Positions 1 to 26,935 of a stretch of 64,000 nt of DNA are shown one piece after another. Made by a program: the position numbers and the translations under genes. The DNA is taken from assembly GCA_017590115.1 (NCBI GenBank), contig JAGGNK010006559.1, positions 1,377,639 through 1,441,638 of the forward strand. The letters run 5' to 3'. The notes under the pieces were generated by a model. It did not search any database. It had not been told where the DNA came from and saw only the letters and a list, made by a program, of their open reading frames with translations. The DNA comes from Montifringilla adamsi. Lineage: Eukaryota > Chordata > Aves > Passeriformes > Passeridae. Position 1 is the stretch's first letter. Each line of letters opens with the position of its first letter.

Positions 1-94
1 ATGTTTTTCCTCTTGTTATTGTCACTGATGGTAAACAGGGATATGGTGAGAAACAGTTTAATCATAATTGAAATTGAGTGTGCTTTTGGTCTAG

Positions 95-14928
<14,834 letters not shown>

Positions 14929-17900
14929 TTGTTTGCATTTGAAGATGCATCACCTGACACACTGTTTCAAGAACTCAGGCCCCAGTGTGCATGGTGATGG
15001 AGATCCAGCATGGATGTCTTCTGATCCCTGCCCAGTTACTACAAGCAAGGACCAGACCAGGATTACTTTGTTGGCTTCTCTGCCAGCAGCTCAGAATGAG
15101 GGCACAGTAGTAACAATTTGCTTTTAAATTCTCCAGTGTGTTGACACATGGCATGGCTGTATGAATTCAGAGCATGTTAAAATTCTGACATTTATTGTAA
15201 TGTGCTCTTTTTGGAGAATGTAACTGTTCATGGGCACCATCTTGTAAATTGTTATCGGTGATGTTGAACCACCCAGATTTTTATGTAAAAAGTTTTAGTA
15301 GTACGCCCCAAAATGGCTGCAAATTTTTAAATCTGTTTTCCCAGGTCCAGGTCAGTAATGGGTTGTGTGTTGGTAACCAGGTGACATCAAGCCAGTCCCC
15401 TCCCAGCCAGGTGTGCCAGGCACTGTGAACCCAGTGGTACAAGCCCCGTGGCCAGGTACAGTGGAAGAGAAGGTAAGGTGAGCTTCTGACAGCGTCTTCA
15501 AGAGGCAGAAGCTCCACCTGTTTGTGGAGGAGAAGGGTTGGATGTGTGAGAATTCACAGTGATGATGAAGAGTTGGACTAATGCACATTTCATTGGCCAC
15601 CAGCATCACTGGGACCCTGTCTCCCTGTTGGGGACAGCAGTACAGGTTCCCAGGCAAACTCCTGAGTTGGTTCAGAATGAACTTGGAGACTTGGATTTTG
15701 TTCTTTGCTGAAGATGTCTCAGAAGCATTCGAATGCAGTAATTTATTGTCTTGTTTAATCCTGTTTTCTGCATCCTTTGTTTGTCTGTTAATTTGTTGGG
15801 ACTTTACTCCCAGTACCAGAAGATATCAAAGCTGCTGTTGCTGCAGAGACTTCTCTGCAGCATCGTGTTAGGAATGAAGGGAATAAGAACTGTTTGGTTT
15901 TAGAATTAAAAATAATTATAATAAAAAAATACTCTTAGCTAAACCTGTGTTTAGCTGCTTTCAGCTAAACCAGCTTTGATACCTCTTGTGAAATGGGTCA
16001 GTTCTTGATCATGGAATGGTGGTGACATTAAGTGTTCTGCCCAAAAAGGCATTATTTCCCTTTGTAGTAATTTGCACAGTCATTTTGTGTTGTGTTTTTC
16101 ACTCTGTGTCCCAGATTCTTTTCCCACCCTCACCCAAGGATGCGTGTTCTGTTGTGTGTTGAATGTGACTGGTCAGATAATGATGCACAGGAGAGATTGT
16201 TTAGGGGTATTGTTACAGAATTAAAGGAATCAGGATCTCAAAGCTTAAAATCTTGGATTAATACCTTTCAGGACATGATTGATAATAGCTTTTTAAAATA
16301 TCTTTAACTGATTTAAAGTGATTTTAGCAGCAGTGGATGGAAGGCCTGGTCAGTTCTCCATCCAGTCTCATGGCAAGGGATCCAGTGGTGTTTGCCAGTC
16401 TCCTGAAATCACTGAGCTGTCCCTGTGATTAGGCCCTGTGTGATGTTAGTGACATCTTTAAGGCCATAACTTCTCTTTGCTTGAGAGTTTTAAAATTATT
16501 TCAGTAGTTACAGTGCAAGAAACTTTATCAATTTTCAGCAGTTTATATATTCAAGTGATGATAATTTGGGTTATTGCCTTCAGATAAGAAATTGAAGAAA
16601 GGGGAAAGATAAGCTACAAAATACTGAATAGGTCTTAGGGACAAGCACTCCTGCTGCAACAGTTCTTGGATTTAAGGATCTTTTTAGCTGAGTGCTGCTG
16701 GTACAAACCTGAGGCAGTGGCACTGAGTTCAGTGAGAGGAAACTCCAAACTGAATGGCTCGTTACCAGACTGGAGATGCTCCCCCAGCCCCCAGCAAGTG
16801 AAACTGGACACACTTGGCTTAAGTACCAAAGGACTGCTTGGTAAATCAGCAGCATTGCAGAACCTGGAGTGCTTGTCAGCAGGAAACAGAGTGGGACTGC
16901 TCCACTGGTGATTTGGTGGTGTTGTTATCTTTGGTGATTAGAACAGAGTTCCACTCCATATTCAGTTTTTGCATTCCAAAAAGTTAGTTTGGAATGGAGG
17001 GGAATTCTTAAAATCACTGTAACTCCTGATCCATGCAGCAGTGTGGGATCCAGCAGCTCTGTAGGACTGGCACTGATTTTTCCACTGGCTGATGTGCAGA
17101 CTCTGGCTCCCTGTACTTTCCCCTGGAAGCACACAGGGAAGCAGCAGGAATGCACAGGATGTTCTCTCCTTCGTGCTGTGGTTTGGGCCACTCCTAATGA
17201 AAACTCAATGCCCCCACTGCCTTAAATTACCAGGTTTTTAGGAGTTTTAGCCCAAAGCTAAGTTGCATCAGTGGAGTAAATCACCTCAGCCAAAAAGGGA
17301 TGTCAGTTTGGGTGCTTGGAAGCAAATTTTGGAAACATTTATTTAGGTTTATTTTGTGCCTGTCCAGAAGTATGGGAGGGAGTGTTGGAAGGGCTGGAGC
17401 AGCTCATGGGCTGCTTTCTTATTCTGTGCAATGGACAAATTTGAATATAGAACAGTGACATGTGCAAAAATAAAGTCTGCAGTGAGGCCCTATTTATTTT
17501 AATATTTTATCTTTAACATTAACTTTTTGAATACTTCTTGTCAGCAGTGCTTGAAATAAGTCTGTTAACTTTTGGACTGTTTGTCTGTTAACAAATGGAC
17601 CCAGGCCTGTGACAGGCCAGGCTGTTGGCTCAAACTCCAAAAGCTCCTTGGAGTATGGGTCTTCAATCTGTAGCTGAGACCTTAGAAATCATTCTCTGTC
17701 CTCAGTGCACGTGGCTGCAGCTGCCTTTATGAAACCTGTGTGCACCCTGAGCAGAGACGGTGTCTTCTGTCACTTGGGTCAGCCTGGAGAAGGTTTTGGA
17801 ATTAGCAGGTGCTGTGATACCTCATCGCTGCCAGTGTGGGCAGGGCATCCATGGAAGGCTGAGGGAAGCAAGTGAATTATTTTCTTTTAATGAATATGAC

Positions 17901-19650
17901 TTTCTTTAAATGAATCATGGGTCTCTTCACTTGTGCAAAACTGAATCTGTGAAATTGTTAACAAATCACTCCAGTTGAGTGAACTGGTTTTGGACTCTTC
18001 ACTCAAGTCTTCTTCCTAGAAAAATAACTCTTCTAGGTGAATTAGTTTGCAAAGTACTGCTGTGTCCTGGGCTAAGTAACCTGCTATTGATTCTGAGCTA
18101 CATCCTTCCTCTTGGACTTTTTGATCACTTCAGCTAAAACTTTCCTTTTAAGTGATTTCTGAGGATTAGACAGTTCAAAATTCTGTGCCTCCCAGGTGCC
18201 TTTTGGCTTCTTTCTGAGCTGGGGTGTGGAGGAAATGCCAGCACGAGCTTTGAACTGCCGCCCTGTTTGCTTGGTGTCACAGCCTTAAAATTATCAGCAT
18301 GTTTGTCCTTCAGTATTGTGATGTTGCAATGTAGAGGCTGTTTCTATGGTTCTGATTTCAATTTGAACTCTGGTGTTAAGGAGGCTTCCTCTTCCTCTTC
18401 CCATCTGGAACGTGGAGGTTCCGTGTTCCAGGCTGAGGATGCCTCCATGGCCACTAGTGCTGAGCACAGCTGCCCTGTGTGTATTGTGGATGCTTCCCTA
18501 GTTTTTAACTGTGCTGTCTGTGGATTGTAGCTGTGGCATGTCCCACGAATTGAGATTGCTGATCATCCCCCAGCGTGAGGCAGAAGAATTGGTGTTCCTA
18601 GAGACGCTTGCTCATCCAGGTACTCGCCTTCCTGCACAGCTAGGAGTCATTCTAAATAATTTGCAGGCAGTTTTGTCTTTCTGAGTAGTGGTCAGATGAT
18701 TCTGCATACATGGAGCTTGGTGTTTGTCATTTGCATTTACAATGAGAGTTGAAACTTAAACTAGGAAAGGGTTAAAAATACTTATTTCATTTTACTTCTA
18801 ACTCTGCGGAATGGGAGCTGAGGCTCCCCGGTGCTGCTCAGTGGAGTCCCTGTGTGTTGTGCCCCCCATGCAAGGGAGTTTGGAGATTTTGTTGTCTTCC
18901 CCAGCAGTTCTCACATTAACCAGGAAACAGATCTGCATGCCAGGTTACACAAGTGCTGTAGGCAAAGCAAAGCCTTTCCCCTGCTCTCTCTTCGAGACCA
19001 GACCCAACATCTTCGTAACCACTGGCGACTTCATCATCCTCCATCAGCACGTTCCTCTTCAAACAGCATGTGTGAGCTCTGGTTCATAACATTTGTGCCA
19101 TGTTTATAAATCAGTTTTTTATATTTTTGTACTGAAAGAAATTGGAGCACTTTAGAAAAGTTGATTTCAAATTCCATTTCTGTCTGTAGCCGGAAGGAGG
19201 TCTCTCATGGGTGTAGATCCTGTTGGCATAACTGCGTGCATCTCACTCAGAGCTGTGAACTCTCTTGACACTCTTTAGTCTTAGGTCTGGTTTCTAGGCC
19301 CACCTTGCACTGTAAAGATTTAATAAATAATCATGGTCCATGGTTAAATTGACCATTTTGTTGGGGAAGAGTTTGGTTTTGTTTTTTCGTTAGGGTGTAA
19401 ACATTGTAAATATTTCCTTTACTGTTGATACTGCAGTAGCAACATCTTTGTAGTCTTTATTTTATTTGTAAAGTTGATGGTTAAATGTTAATATTCTGTT
19501 GAATTGTGCACTCTTAATTAATTGTAAACATGATCTTAGCACACCAAATGATGATTTTTACAATGATTGCAATGTTTCTCCACTGAAGGATTTCAGAGCT
19601 GCAATAGGACTGAAACCAACTTCTAGCAATAAAAAAAAGAACATTTAAAA
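14929..19650 (+). other. ARHGEF18: ARHGEF18 3' UTR (inferred extent)
   Basis: After the stop at 14926-14928 the DNA is AT-richer with no sustained reading frame. Canonical AATAAA signals lie at 15920-15925, 17469-17474 and 19628-19633. The last is followed by AT-rich, non-genic sequence, and I take it as the most distal plausible end. The 3' UTR may therefore range from about 1 to 4.7 kb through alternative polyadenylation. RNA data would settle which site is used. Confidence 0.55.
19628..19633 (+). other. Distal polyadenylation signal of ARHGEF18
   Basis: AATAAA followed by an A-rich stretch. It is the last canonical signal on the + strand before a region without gene-like content. Earlier signals at 15920 and 17469 could also be used. 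Confidence 0.45.
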
Positions 19651-21491
19651 ACTGTCTGTCTTTATATCTATATAATTATTTATTGTTTTCTATTTGAATG
19701 AAGATCAAAGCAGCTGCCACTTCTCACGTGCTTCTCATTTTCTACCCTGGACAGAAATAATGAGCCACAGGAACAAAACTGTGACCTTTTTCCAAAGGAG
19801 AGGACGAAGCATGAGAGGTGTTCAGTGCAGAATGCAAATAGCTGCAGCCCTTGGCACTGAGGTGAACACCTGAGGGAAAGATCAGCTGCTCCCAAACATC
19901 TGAACTCTGCTGGTGAGAGAGAGAGAGAGAGCTTGGTTAAGTTGCTTACATTAGCGTGGAGGTGCTTTGCATGGTGCCAGCCTGAGACATGCCTGGCTCT
20001 GTCCCAGGCAGTATCGGTTCCCACTTGGAACAAGGATAACAAAAATAGAAACTTTCTCCCTAGTGCTCGTGCCAGTTTGGCAGCCCTTGCTGCCAGCACC
20101 ATCCCATAGCCTCTGGCTGGGGCTGCTCTTCCCAGCGCTGCAGCAGGCTGAGTTTCCTGGTGAAATCCCCACTGGTGGCACAGCTGGCAAGCAAATCCAA
20201 GAGCTGTAACCTCCAATCGTTTCTAGAGAGGAGAACAGATGCAAAACCAGGGAGACAGTGGGAGAACCGGGCCTTGGATTGGTGCTCTCAAGGAGGAGGG
20301 AGGGGTTGACCATCGGAATCCTGCGCTGCAGCCAGGGCTGAGGAAAGCCCTGAGCCAGGGTTGGTGGCAGTGCCAGCCCTGTGGTCTACCTGTCACTGCC
20401 TTTGGGGCTTATCAAAGCAGCTTTGGGGGTCCCTGGGCCTTTGTGTGCAGGAGTCAGTAAAACAAGCCAGCATTTGTCAGCCTCTGAAGTGCATGTGACA
20501 TCTGGGTTGTGACGCAAACTGGAACTCCACTGGAAAAACAAAATTTTTTCTACTTTTCCACATACATAAATAATCAAAGACTTCTAGACAGACCAGTGTT
20601 TAAAATTTGGTCTTTATGGGAGCTAGCAGGCTGTCATGTGGGAGAATGACGTCTCAAAGTGAGTGTGTGTGGAAGATTTTGCTTGTGCTCTTTTTAGGAA
20701 AATATTTCTTCCATCTGTGGAGCTGCTGGGAGCTGAGCCACAGTGCCCGCTGGAGATCAGTCACTGCCTCTGTGCTTCCAGACCTCGTGTCTGTGTCACC
20801 ACAGCAAGGCCAGCCACTCCATGTCCAGTTCTAAATACTTTTTGGCAGCAAGAAGTGGAATCAAAGTGGTTTTGTGGGGGACAGCAGGGAGGGAGCGTCT
20901 AGGAGAGAAGCTAAGAGGAGCTGCACTGAGCTCTTGTGCAGCTGTTTCCATGTCAGACCTGTAGGAATTGTTTCCAGGAAGAAAAGAGGAGCCTGGATCA
21001 GGGAGATCCAGGGTTAACATGGCCTGGAGGGATCCCTGTAGCACAGATTCCCACTGGGAACTGCCCAGCTGCAGCAGCCCAGAGCTCAGCAGAGGCAAGT
21101 TTAAATCCTGGGCAGAATTTGCATGTGTTAGAAGTTCGGTGCTGCTGCAGCCATCCATGTTCAAAGGTGTGTAGGTGTTGCTATGTTCAGTTTTTGCCAC
21201 AACAGCAGGGCAGACATTCCTTGGGGATTGCAAACACCTCGCCTGGCAGTGGCACTGATAACGCTGTCACTCCTGTGAGAGACACGGAGGGTGTGATTTC
21301 AGGCAGGGTGTGACTTCAGGACACACTGGCGGTGCCTTCAGAGCTGCTGCCTTGCTCACACCGATATTCCAGCAGCTCCGCCCTGCCTTGTCTCCCTCTC
21401 CAATCTGTAGCTAATTAACCCGAAACCCAAACCACATTCTTTCTGTGGATGAATCAGCCGAGGCCATCGGCAATGACCAGCTTTATGCTAA

Positions 21492-22352
21492 ACTTCCCTC
21501 TTTCATGTGGGTGAGACAAGGCTGATGGTTCCCATACGTGCATCTGAGATTCATCTGTGAGCCAGATGCTCGAGGACAAACATGCACAAAGGATATTGGC
21601 TCCACAGTGTGCTCCAGCAGTGGGAATGTGCTGCTTGCTGCCGTTCCCTTTCCTCAGCCCTGTGACTCAAATCCGGTTTCATTTCTCATCCCAGCGATGG
21701 GGCCAGCCCAAGGCTCAGCAGATGAGGGATGTGGGGCCTGTCCTGCATTGTTTGCTGCTGCTGTGCCCGTGGGATCTGGCAGAGGATAAAAACCAAACCC
21801 TCCTGGAGCTGGCAGGGCTGGAGCATGCGACACAGGGTCCTCAGCTCTGGGACTGTCACAGGCACTGGAGGCTCGGACAGGGCAGCATCACCTTGTTCTG
21901 GGGCTCCTTGACTTTGCACAAGGGTCTGGAGTGCCAGGACACAGGGAATGGCTTTAAGCTGAAGAAGGGCAAGGTTAGATGGGATATTGGGCAGGAATTG
22001 TTCCCTGGAGGGTGGGCAGGCCCTGGCACAGGGTGCCCAGAGCGGCTGTGGCTGCCCCTGGATCCCTGGCAGTGCCCAAGGCCAGGCTGGGTGGGATTTG
22101 GAGCAGCCTGGGACAGTGGAAGTGTCCCTGCCATGGGAGGGGTGGCACTGGATGGGCTTTAAGGTCCCTTGCAACCCAAACCATTCAATGATTCCCTGTG
22201 CACAGGACCATGAAAACTCCTTGCTGGCAGCACTGTGGATGTGCCTCTCCCTTGTCAGAGCAGCAGCTGATTCATTTCTCTGTGTGGAACACAGTGTCTT
22301 GCTAGACCTGAAGCCATCCCAGATGACTACACATGAAATGCAGATCTGCCAG
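21492..22352 (+). repeat. Tandem duplication, copy 1 (861 bp)
   Basis: Starts with ACTTCCCTCTTTCATG and repeats directly downstream with only a few differences seen by eye. It contains a CR1 3' tail in its second half, so the duplication postdates that CR1 insertion. The open frames inside it (about 200 codons on both strands) are duplicated with it and do not resemble a known protein. Confidence 0.93.
21903..22195 (+). mobile_element. CR1 LINE 3' fragment (in duplication copy 1)
   Basis: Plus-strand CR1 tail with GATATTGGGCAGGAATTGTT, the GGTGGGCAGGCCCTGG block, TGCCCAGAGCGGCTGTGG and a terminal CAACCCAAACCATTCAATGA. About 290 bases of the 3' end only. Confidence 0.88.
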
Positions 22353-23214
22353 ACTTCCCTCTTTCATGTGGGTGAGACAAGGCTGATGGTTCCCATACGT
22401 GCATCTGAGATTCATCTGTGAGCCAGATGCTCGAGGACAAACATGCACAAAGGATATTGGCTCCACAGTGTGCTCCAGCAGTGGGAATGTGCTGCTTGCT
22501 GCCGTTCCCTTTCCTCAGCCCTGTGACTCAAATCCGGTTTCATTTCTCATCCCAGCGATGGGGCCAGCCCAAGGCTCAGCAGATGAGGGATGTGGGGCCT
22601 GTCCTGCATTGTTTGCTGCTGCTGTGCCCGTGGGATCTGGCAGAGGATAAAAGCCAAACCCTCCTGGAGCTGGCAGGGCTGGAGCATGCGACACAGGGTC
22701 CTCAGCTCTGGGACTGTCACAGGCACTGGAGGCTCGGACAGGGCAGCATCACCTTGTTCTGGGGCTCCTTGACTTTGCACAAGGGTCTGGAGTGCCAGGA
22801 CACAGGGAATGGCTTGAAGCTGAAGAAGGGCAAGGTTAGATGGGATCTTGGGCAGGAGTTGTTCCCTGGAAGGGTGGGCAGGCCCTGGCACAGGGTGCCC
22901 AGAGCGGCTGTGGCTGCCCCTGGATCCCTGGCAGTGCCCAAGGCCAGGCTGGGTGGGATTTGGAGCAGCCTGGGACAGTGGAAGAGTCCCTGCCATGGGA
23001 GGGGTGGCACTGGATGGGCTTTAAGGTCTCTTCCAACCCAAACCATTCAATGATTCCCTGTGCACAGGACCATGAAAACTCCTTGCTGGCAGCACTGTGG
23101 ATGTGCCTCTCCCTTGTCAGAGCAGCAGCTGATTCATTTCTCTGTGTGGAACACAGTGTCTTGCTAGACCTGAAGCCATCCCAGATGACTACACATGAAA
23201 TGCAGAGCTGCCAG
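22353..23214 (+). repeat. Tandem duplication, copy 2 (862 bp)
   Basis: Head-to-tail copy of 21492-22352. One extra A (GGAAGGGTGGG against GGAGGGTGGG) makes it a base longer, and a handful of substitutions are visible (for example AAAAGCC for AAAAACC). It ends at CTGCCAG, after which the copies no longer match. Confidence 0.93.
22764..23057 (+). mobile_element. CR1 LINE 3' fragment (in duplication copy 2)
   Basis: The same CR1 insertion carried along by the 0.86-kb tandem duplication, not an independent insertion. Its flanks match copy 1 on both sides. Confidence 0.88.
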
Positions 23215-25485
23215 GGAAGTTGAGGTGTGCAATGTCCCTTTTCCCTTCTGGAATATTGGAAATCATGAACAAAGTCACACTGTGTGTAATTACAACTTTA
23301 TTTTTCCTTGGCTGCCATGAATTATCATTGTAACAGTTCCTTTCTAGATGTGAGGTGGGTATGCTGCAGAACATTTTCATGATCCATATCCCATCTTAAC
23401 CACAAAGGGGAATTTCTGAGCCACTGCTGTGCTTGGAAGGGAGAAAATCCACAATGCTGTCTTGGTGCTCTGGCAGCAGGAGCTGCTGAGCAAGAGGCAC
23501 CTACAAACCCAAGCAGCAATTCCCTTAAAACCAACCCTGTCTGTCTTGTGGCCAGGAGGGAGGTGGGTCAGTCTGATCCCAAGCTTCTCTGGCTGTGGTG
23601 GCTTCTAAGCTTTGTGTGAGAAGAAGAACATCCCATGGGACAGTGATATCAAACTTGGATTGTTTTGCCTTTGAGCCAGTATTGCCCATGTGGCATCACA
23701 TCTTTCAGATGTGACTCTGGGCTGGGGTCTAACTCCAGCAGCTGGAGGTGCAGACACAAAGTGGGGGTCTGGGCTAGGAGAGGTCAGCATCACCTTTGAG
23801 GGATGCTGAGATTCTAAATGAATGCCATTAATTCACGAGGATTTCTACCCAGCAACCAAATTCACCTCTAAACCAAATTCACCTACAGCTCAGCTGGCCT
23901 GAACCTTCTGGCCCTGGCACTGAAGCAGTGAGTGGATCCAGGCATGGAAATGTCAAACTGGGAAAACTGGTCTGTTGGGACGGCTCAGGCACACACCGGT
24001 GAAGCTCCCTGGTTTTCCCCAGGGTACTCCGGGAGCTGGGGGCTGGTTCCTGCCAGGAGGAGGTGGAGCTGGAGGGACAGGACGGGGCTCTGTGCCAGGT
24101 GAAGGAGGATGAACCGAAGCCATGCAGCCCGGGCTGGCTGTGTTCTGGCTTTGCTGCCCGCAGCGGGGAGCACCGCGGAGCAGCCCAGCCCAGCTGTGCT
24201 TGGAGCGCCGGTTTTCCCTGAGAGGGGGTTGGATTGAAGGAGGGAACAGCAGCAGCAGAGCTGGGGCTCGCTCCCCCAGCTGAGAACACCCGAGCCTGGC
24301 TCAGATAACGCCCAGGCAGACGGATCCGTGCTGCTGGAAGCTGCTCCATCCCCGGAGCGGGAGGCGGATGTGGCGCGGAGCCAGCGTTTATTGCTTGGCA
24401 GCATAAACAAAACAGCTGCTGCTGCTCAAACGGCCGTGAATGAAACCTCCGCTCCCCCGGCTCCCTGAGCACGGTCGGACTCTGTCCAGCCCTCAGGAGT
24501 AGCTGGAGATGCAACAAAGGTGAGGCAGCTCCTGGCTGGATAACAGGGCTGGAGACACTTCCCGACAGCTGCTGGTCCCAGCAGAGTCCTGGGCTGTGAT
24601 TTTCCCTTCTTGCAAGGCACAGCCAGGCTGGGAGCTGCTGGATGGTTGGATCCCATATCTTAACAGCCTTTTCTCATCAAAAGGAGTCTGTCTCCCTGCT
24701 GCTGCCTGTGTGCTCCAGGTGGGCTGTGTGCTCCTCTCCCTGCAGCCTGACAGCTCCCGTTTGGCTCAGCCAGCAATGGAGAGGAGGCACAACAAGGGTG
24801 CGTGAAAAAAGGCCCAGCCTGGGGGCTGAAAATGGCAAAATAATCAGAAAAGGGGGTGAAAATGAAGCTGATGCATCTGCTCCAGTCCCCAGCAGCAGGG
24901 CAGCTCCCTTCCTCCCCATCCTGCCAGCTCTTGCCTGTGCAAGCAGCTCGGAAGAGTTGGGACATTGATTTATTTAATTCTGAAATAATGGATCACACCC
25001 AAACCATGCTTCTGTGGTGAGACAGTTGGTTGTACCTTTGGTGCCTGTTTCCTCTGACCATGCTGGTTCCTGTCTCACCTCCTCCCCTTAATAGAGCTTT
25101 TCTTTCCCAGGCACTGCCTCCCCTCACCTGGAGCACAGCCTGGAGCACACAGCCCTTCCTTTAGGACAGAAGGGGCAGCACCTTCTCCCATTCTTTTGGA
25201 TAGTGAGGAAACCCAACTCTGTGGAGAGTGACCAGGAAAAGGGCAGAGAATACCTTAATCTTTGAAGTTTTGAAGAGATTTGTGTCTCCTTCAAAGCTAG
25301 AAGGCAGTGTGAGATCTGAGCTCAGTCCCAAGTTACAAAGACACAGGAAGAGCTGAGCCCTTGATTTGGACTGCAGCAGGGAATGCTCCTCACTGTTCTA
25401 CTAAATATGGTCTCAAGTGTGGGCTGGGAAAACCTGCACCTTAAGCACACAGAACAGGCAAGGGACACGGTGGATTTTTTTCAGA

Positions 25486-26169
25486 TTTATTGAAGCAGCT
25501 CCAGGCTGAGTAATAAACACACAAAACTGCTGTATAAAAAAGAAATAAATGTGCAGAACCAGCCCTTGGGCAAAGTACTGTCACATGTTCTGACACTCCA
25601 GGCTACTGCTTGGGTGCTGCAAGTCCCAGCAGTGCAATCCTGCAGCTGGTCAGGAGTGTCCTTTCTCCTTTCTAGCATCACTGAAACCAAAATAATCCCT
25701 CTGGTTCCTGCTCTGATATCACACAAGTTAGGAGAACACTTGGAAACCTTTTGCTGTCTCAAGGGACAGCACAAGCTGTCAGTCCAAGGAGGTCCCTCCG
25801 TGCCTGTCCCCTCCCTGGCCTGACCAAGGAGATGGATTTGCAGAAGCAATTTCAAAACCAAAACCCAGTTGCCTTGAGCCCTGCTGGTGCTGATGGCACC
25901 CAGCTCACAGAGTTGCCAGGTGGGAGGAGGTGCTCCTGCTGCCCATGTGTTCCATCTGGATCCTCAGTCAAGGGAGGCACTTGGCAAAACCAGGTGTGAA
26001 ACCTGTGGTGCAGAGCAGAGTATTGTGAGACCAGGGCACAGCAACCCCAACCCCTCTCCTCAGGCCTCAAATCCCAGAGAAATCCCAGCAATGCTTGCTA
26101 ATTTCCCTCTACAGCCAGGAATTTTCTAAAGGTATCACTGGATATTTTATTACAATAAATAATTTTATT
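25486..26169 (-). other. Polyadenylation signals for ENC3
   Basis: On the minus strand AATAAA occurs at 26164-26169, 26146-26151 and 25486-25491, all downstream of the ENC3 stop. The 3' UTR would be about 0.8 or 1.4 kb long. Which one is used cannot be told from sequence. Confidence 0.5.
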
Positions 26170-26935
26170 TAGACAGCACGACTCTTGCAAGGAGAAAAGG
26201 AAAACCCTGCAGGGTCTGTGATTCACTGGCATAGTTTCTGCCAAAAGCCTTTAGAAAGATTTAATTCCAGTTGCAAATGTTGAAAGTCAATCTCTGTGTA
26301 GCAGAAAAGCAATGGCATGAAAGGGACACCAGGGAATAATTAGAAGCAAAGAAACCCTGTGTTTATACATAGACGAGGCTTGTCTTATAAATGCAATTAC
26401 CCACCATTCTGGGACCAAATCCCAGCTATAATCTTGTTCTGGCACCAGCTCACAGCCCTGGCGTCCCACAAGACATTTGGGTGCCACTGGCAGATTAAGC
26501 ATGGCACCAGGAGGAGGAGGCTGTGCTAAAAGCAGCAGCCGGACCCGGTGGCACCACGGGGTCTGTCCCAGCTCCTGCAGACAGCCTGCCTGCAAAAACA
26601 TCGGCTCCTCCAGCCTCCCGACCCAGGCACGACACCCAATCCCTGCACACAGCATTCCCCAAAATCTTTGCACGGGCCAAGATGCCAGGTTAAGAGTCTT
26701 GTTATTTATACTGATCTTCTCTCTGCAGCGTGTCAGCACCTAGAGAGAGACCTCCTCTCTCCTGCAGGGCTTTTAGATCCCACACCACCACAGCCTGGAA
26801 CTTTTGGAGCTGATACTCACACAAGGCTGTTCTTTAGGACAACTCCAGTCCAGAGCCACGTGCATCTGCCCCTCAAGTTTTAACCTGATACAGAATTGAC
26901 CCACAACTATTTACCTTCCAGGTCCCTGGCCACGC

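Larger units (their letters stand above)
19660..25480. other. Intergenic region between the convergent genes ARHGEF18 and ENC3
   Basis: No exon chain or recognisable protein is visible on either strand. It holds a (GA)n run near 19917-19931, the tandem duplication at 21492-23214, and a moderately GC- and CpG-richer patch at about 24100-24480. The patch has a 212-codon minus-strand frame (23879-24517) of low-complexity P/S/A/R content that I do not accept as a gene. The patch could be an enhancer or a non-coding RNA promoter; I have no further support. Confidence 0.6.

Noticed and set aside
18540..19120. Possible alternative last exon of ARHGEF18 with phase-compatible acceptor (TTCGAG at 18996)
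   Set aside because: The acceptor is GAG, not CAG or TAG, the peptide is unfamiliar, and the canonical KEDVIFF end at 14928 is complete. Left as 3' UTR.
19680..20216. 178-codon minus-strand frame after ARHGEF18
   Set aside because: No recognisable motif, ordinary composition and no neighbouring exons. Chance frame.
21557..23053. Pair of about 200-codon + strand frames repeated in tandem
   Set aside because: They owe their similarity to the DNA duplication and half of each is CR1 tail; no domain or splice context.
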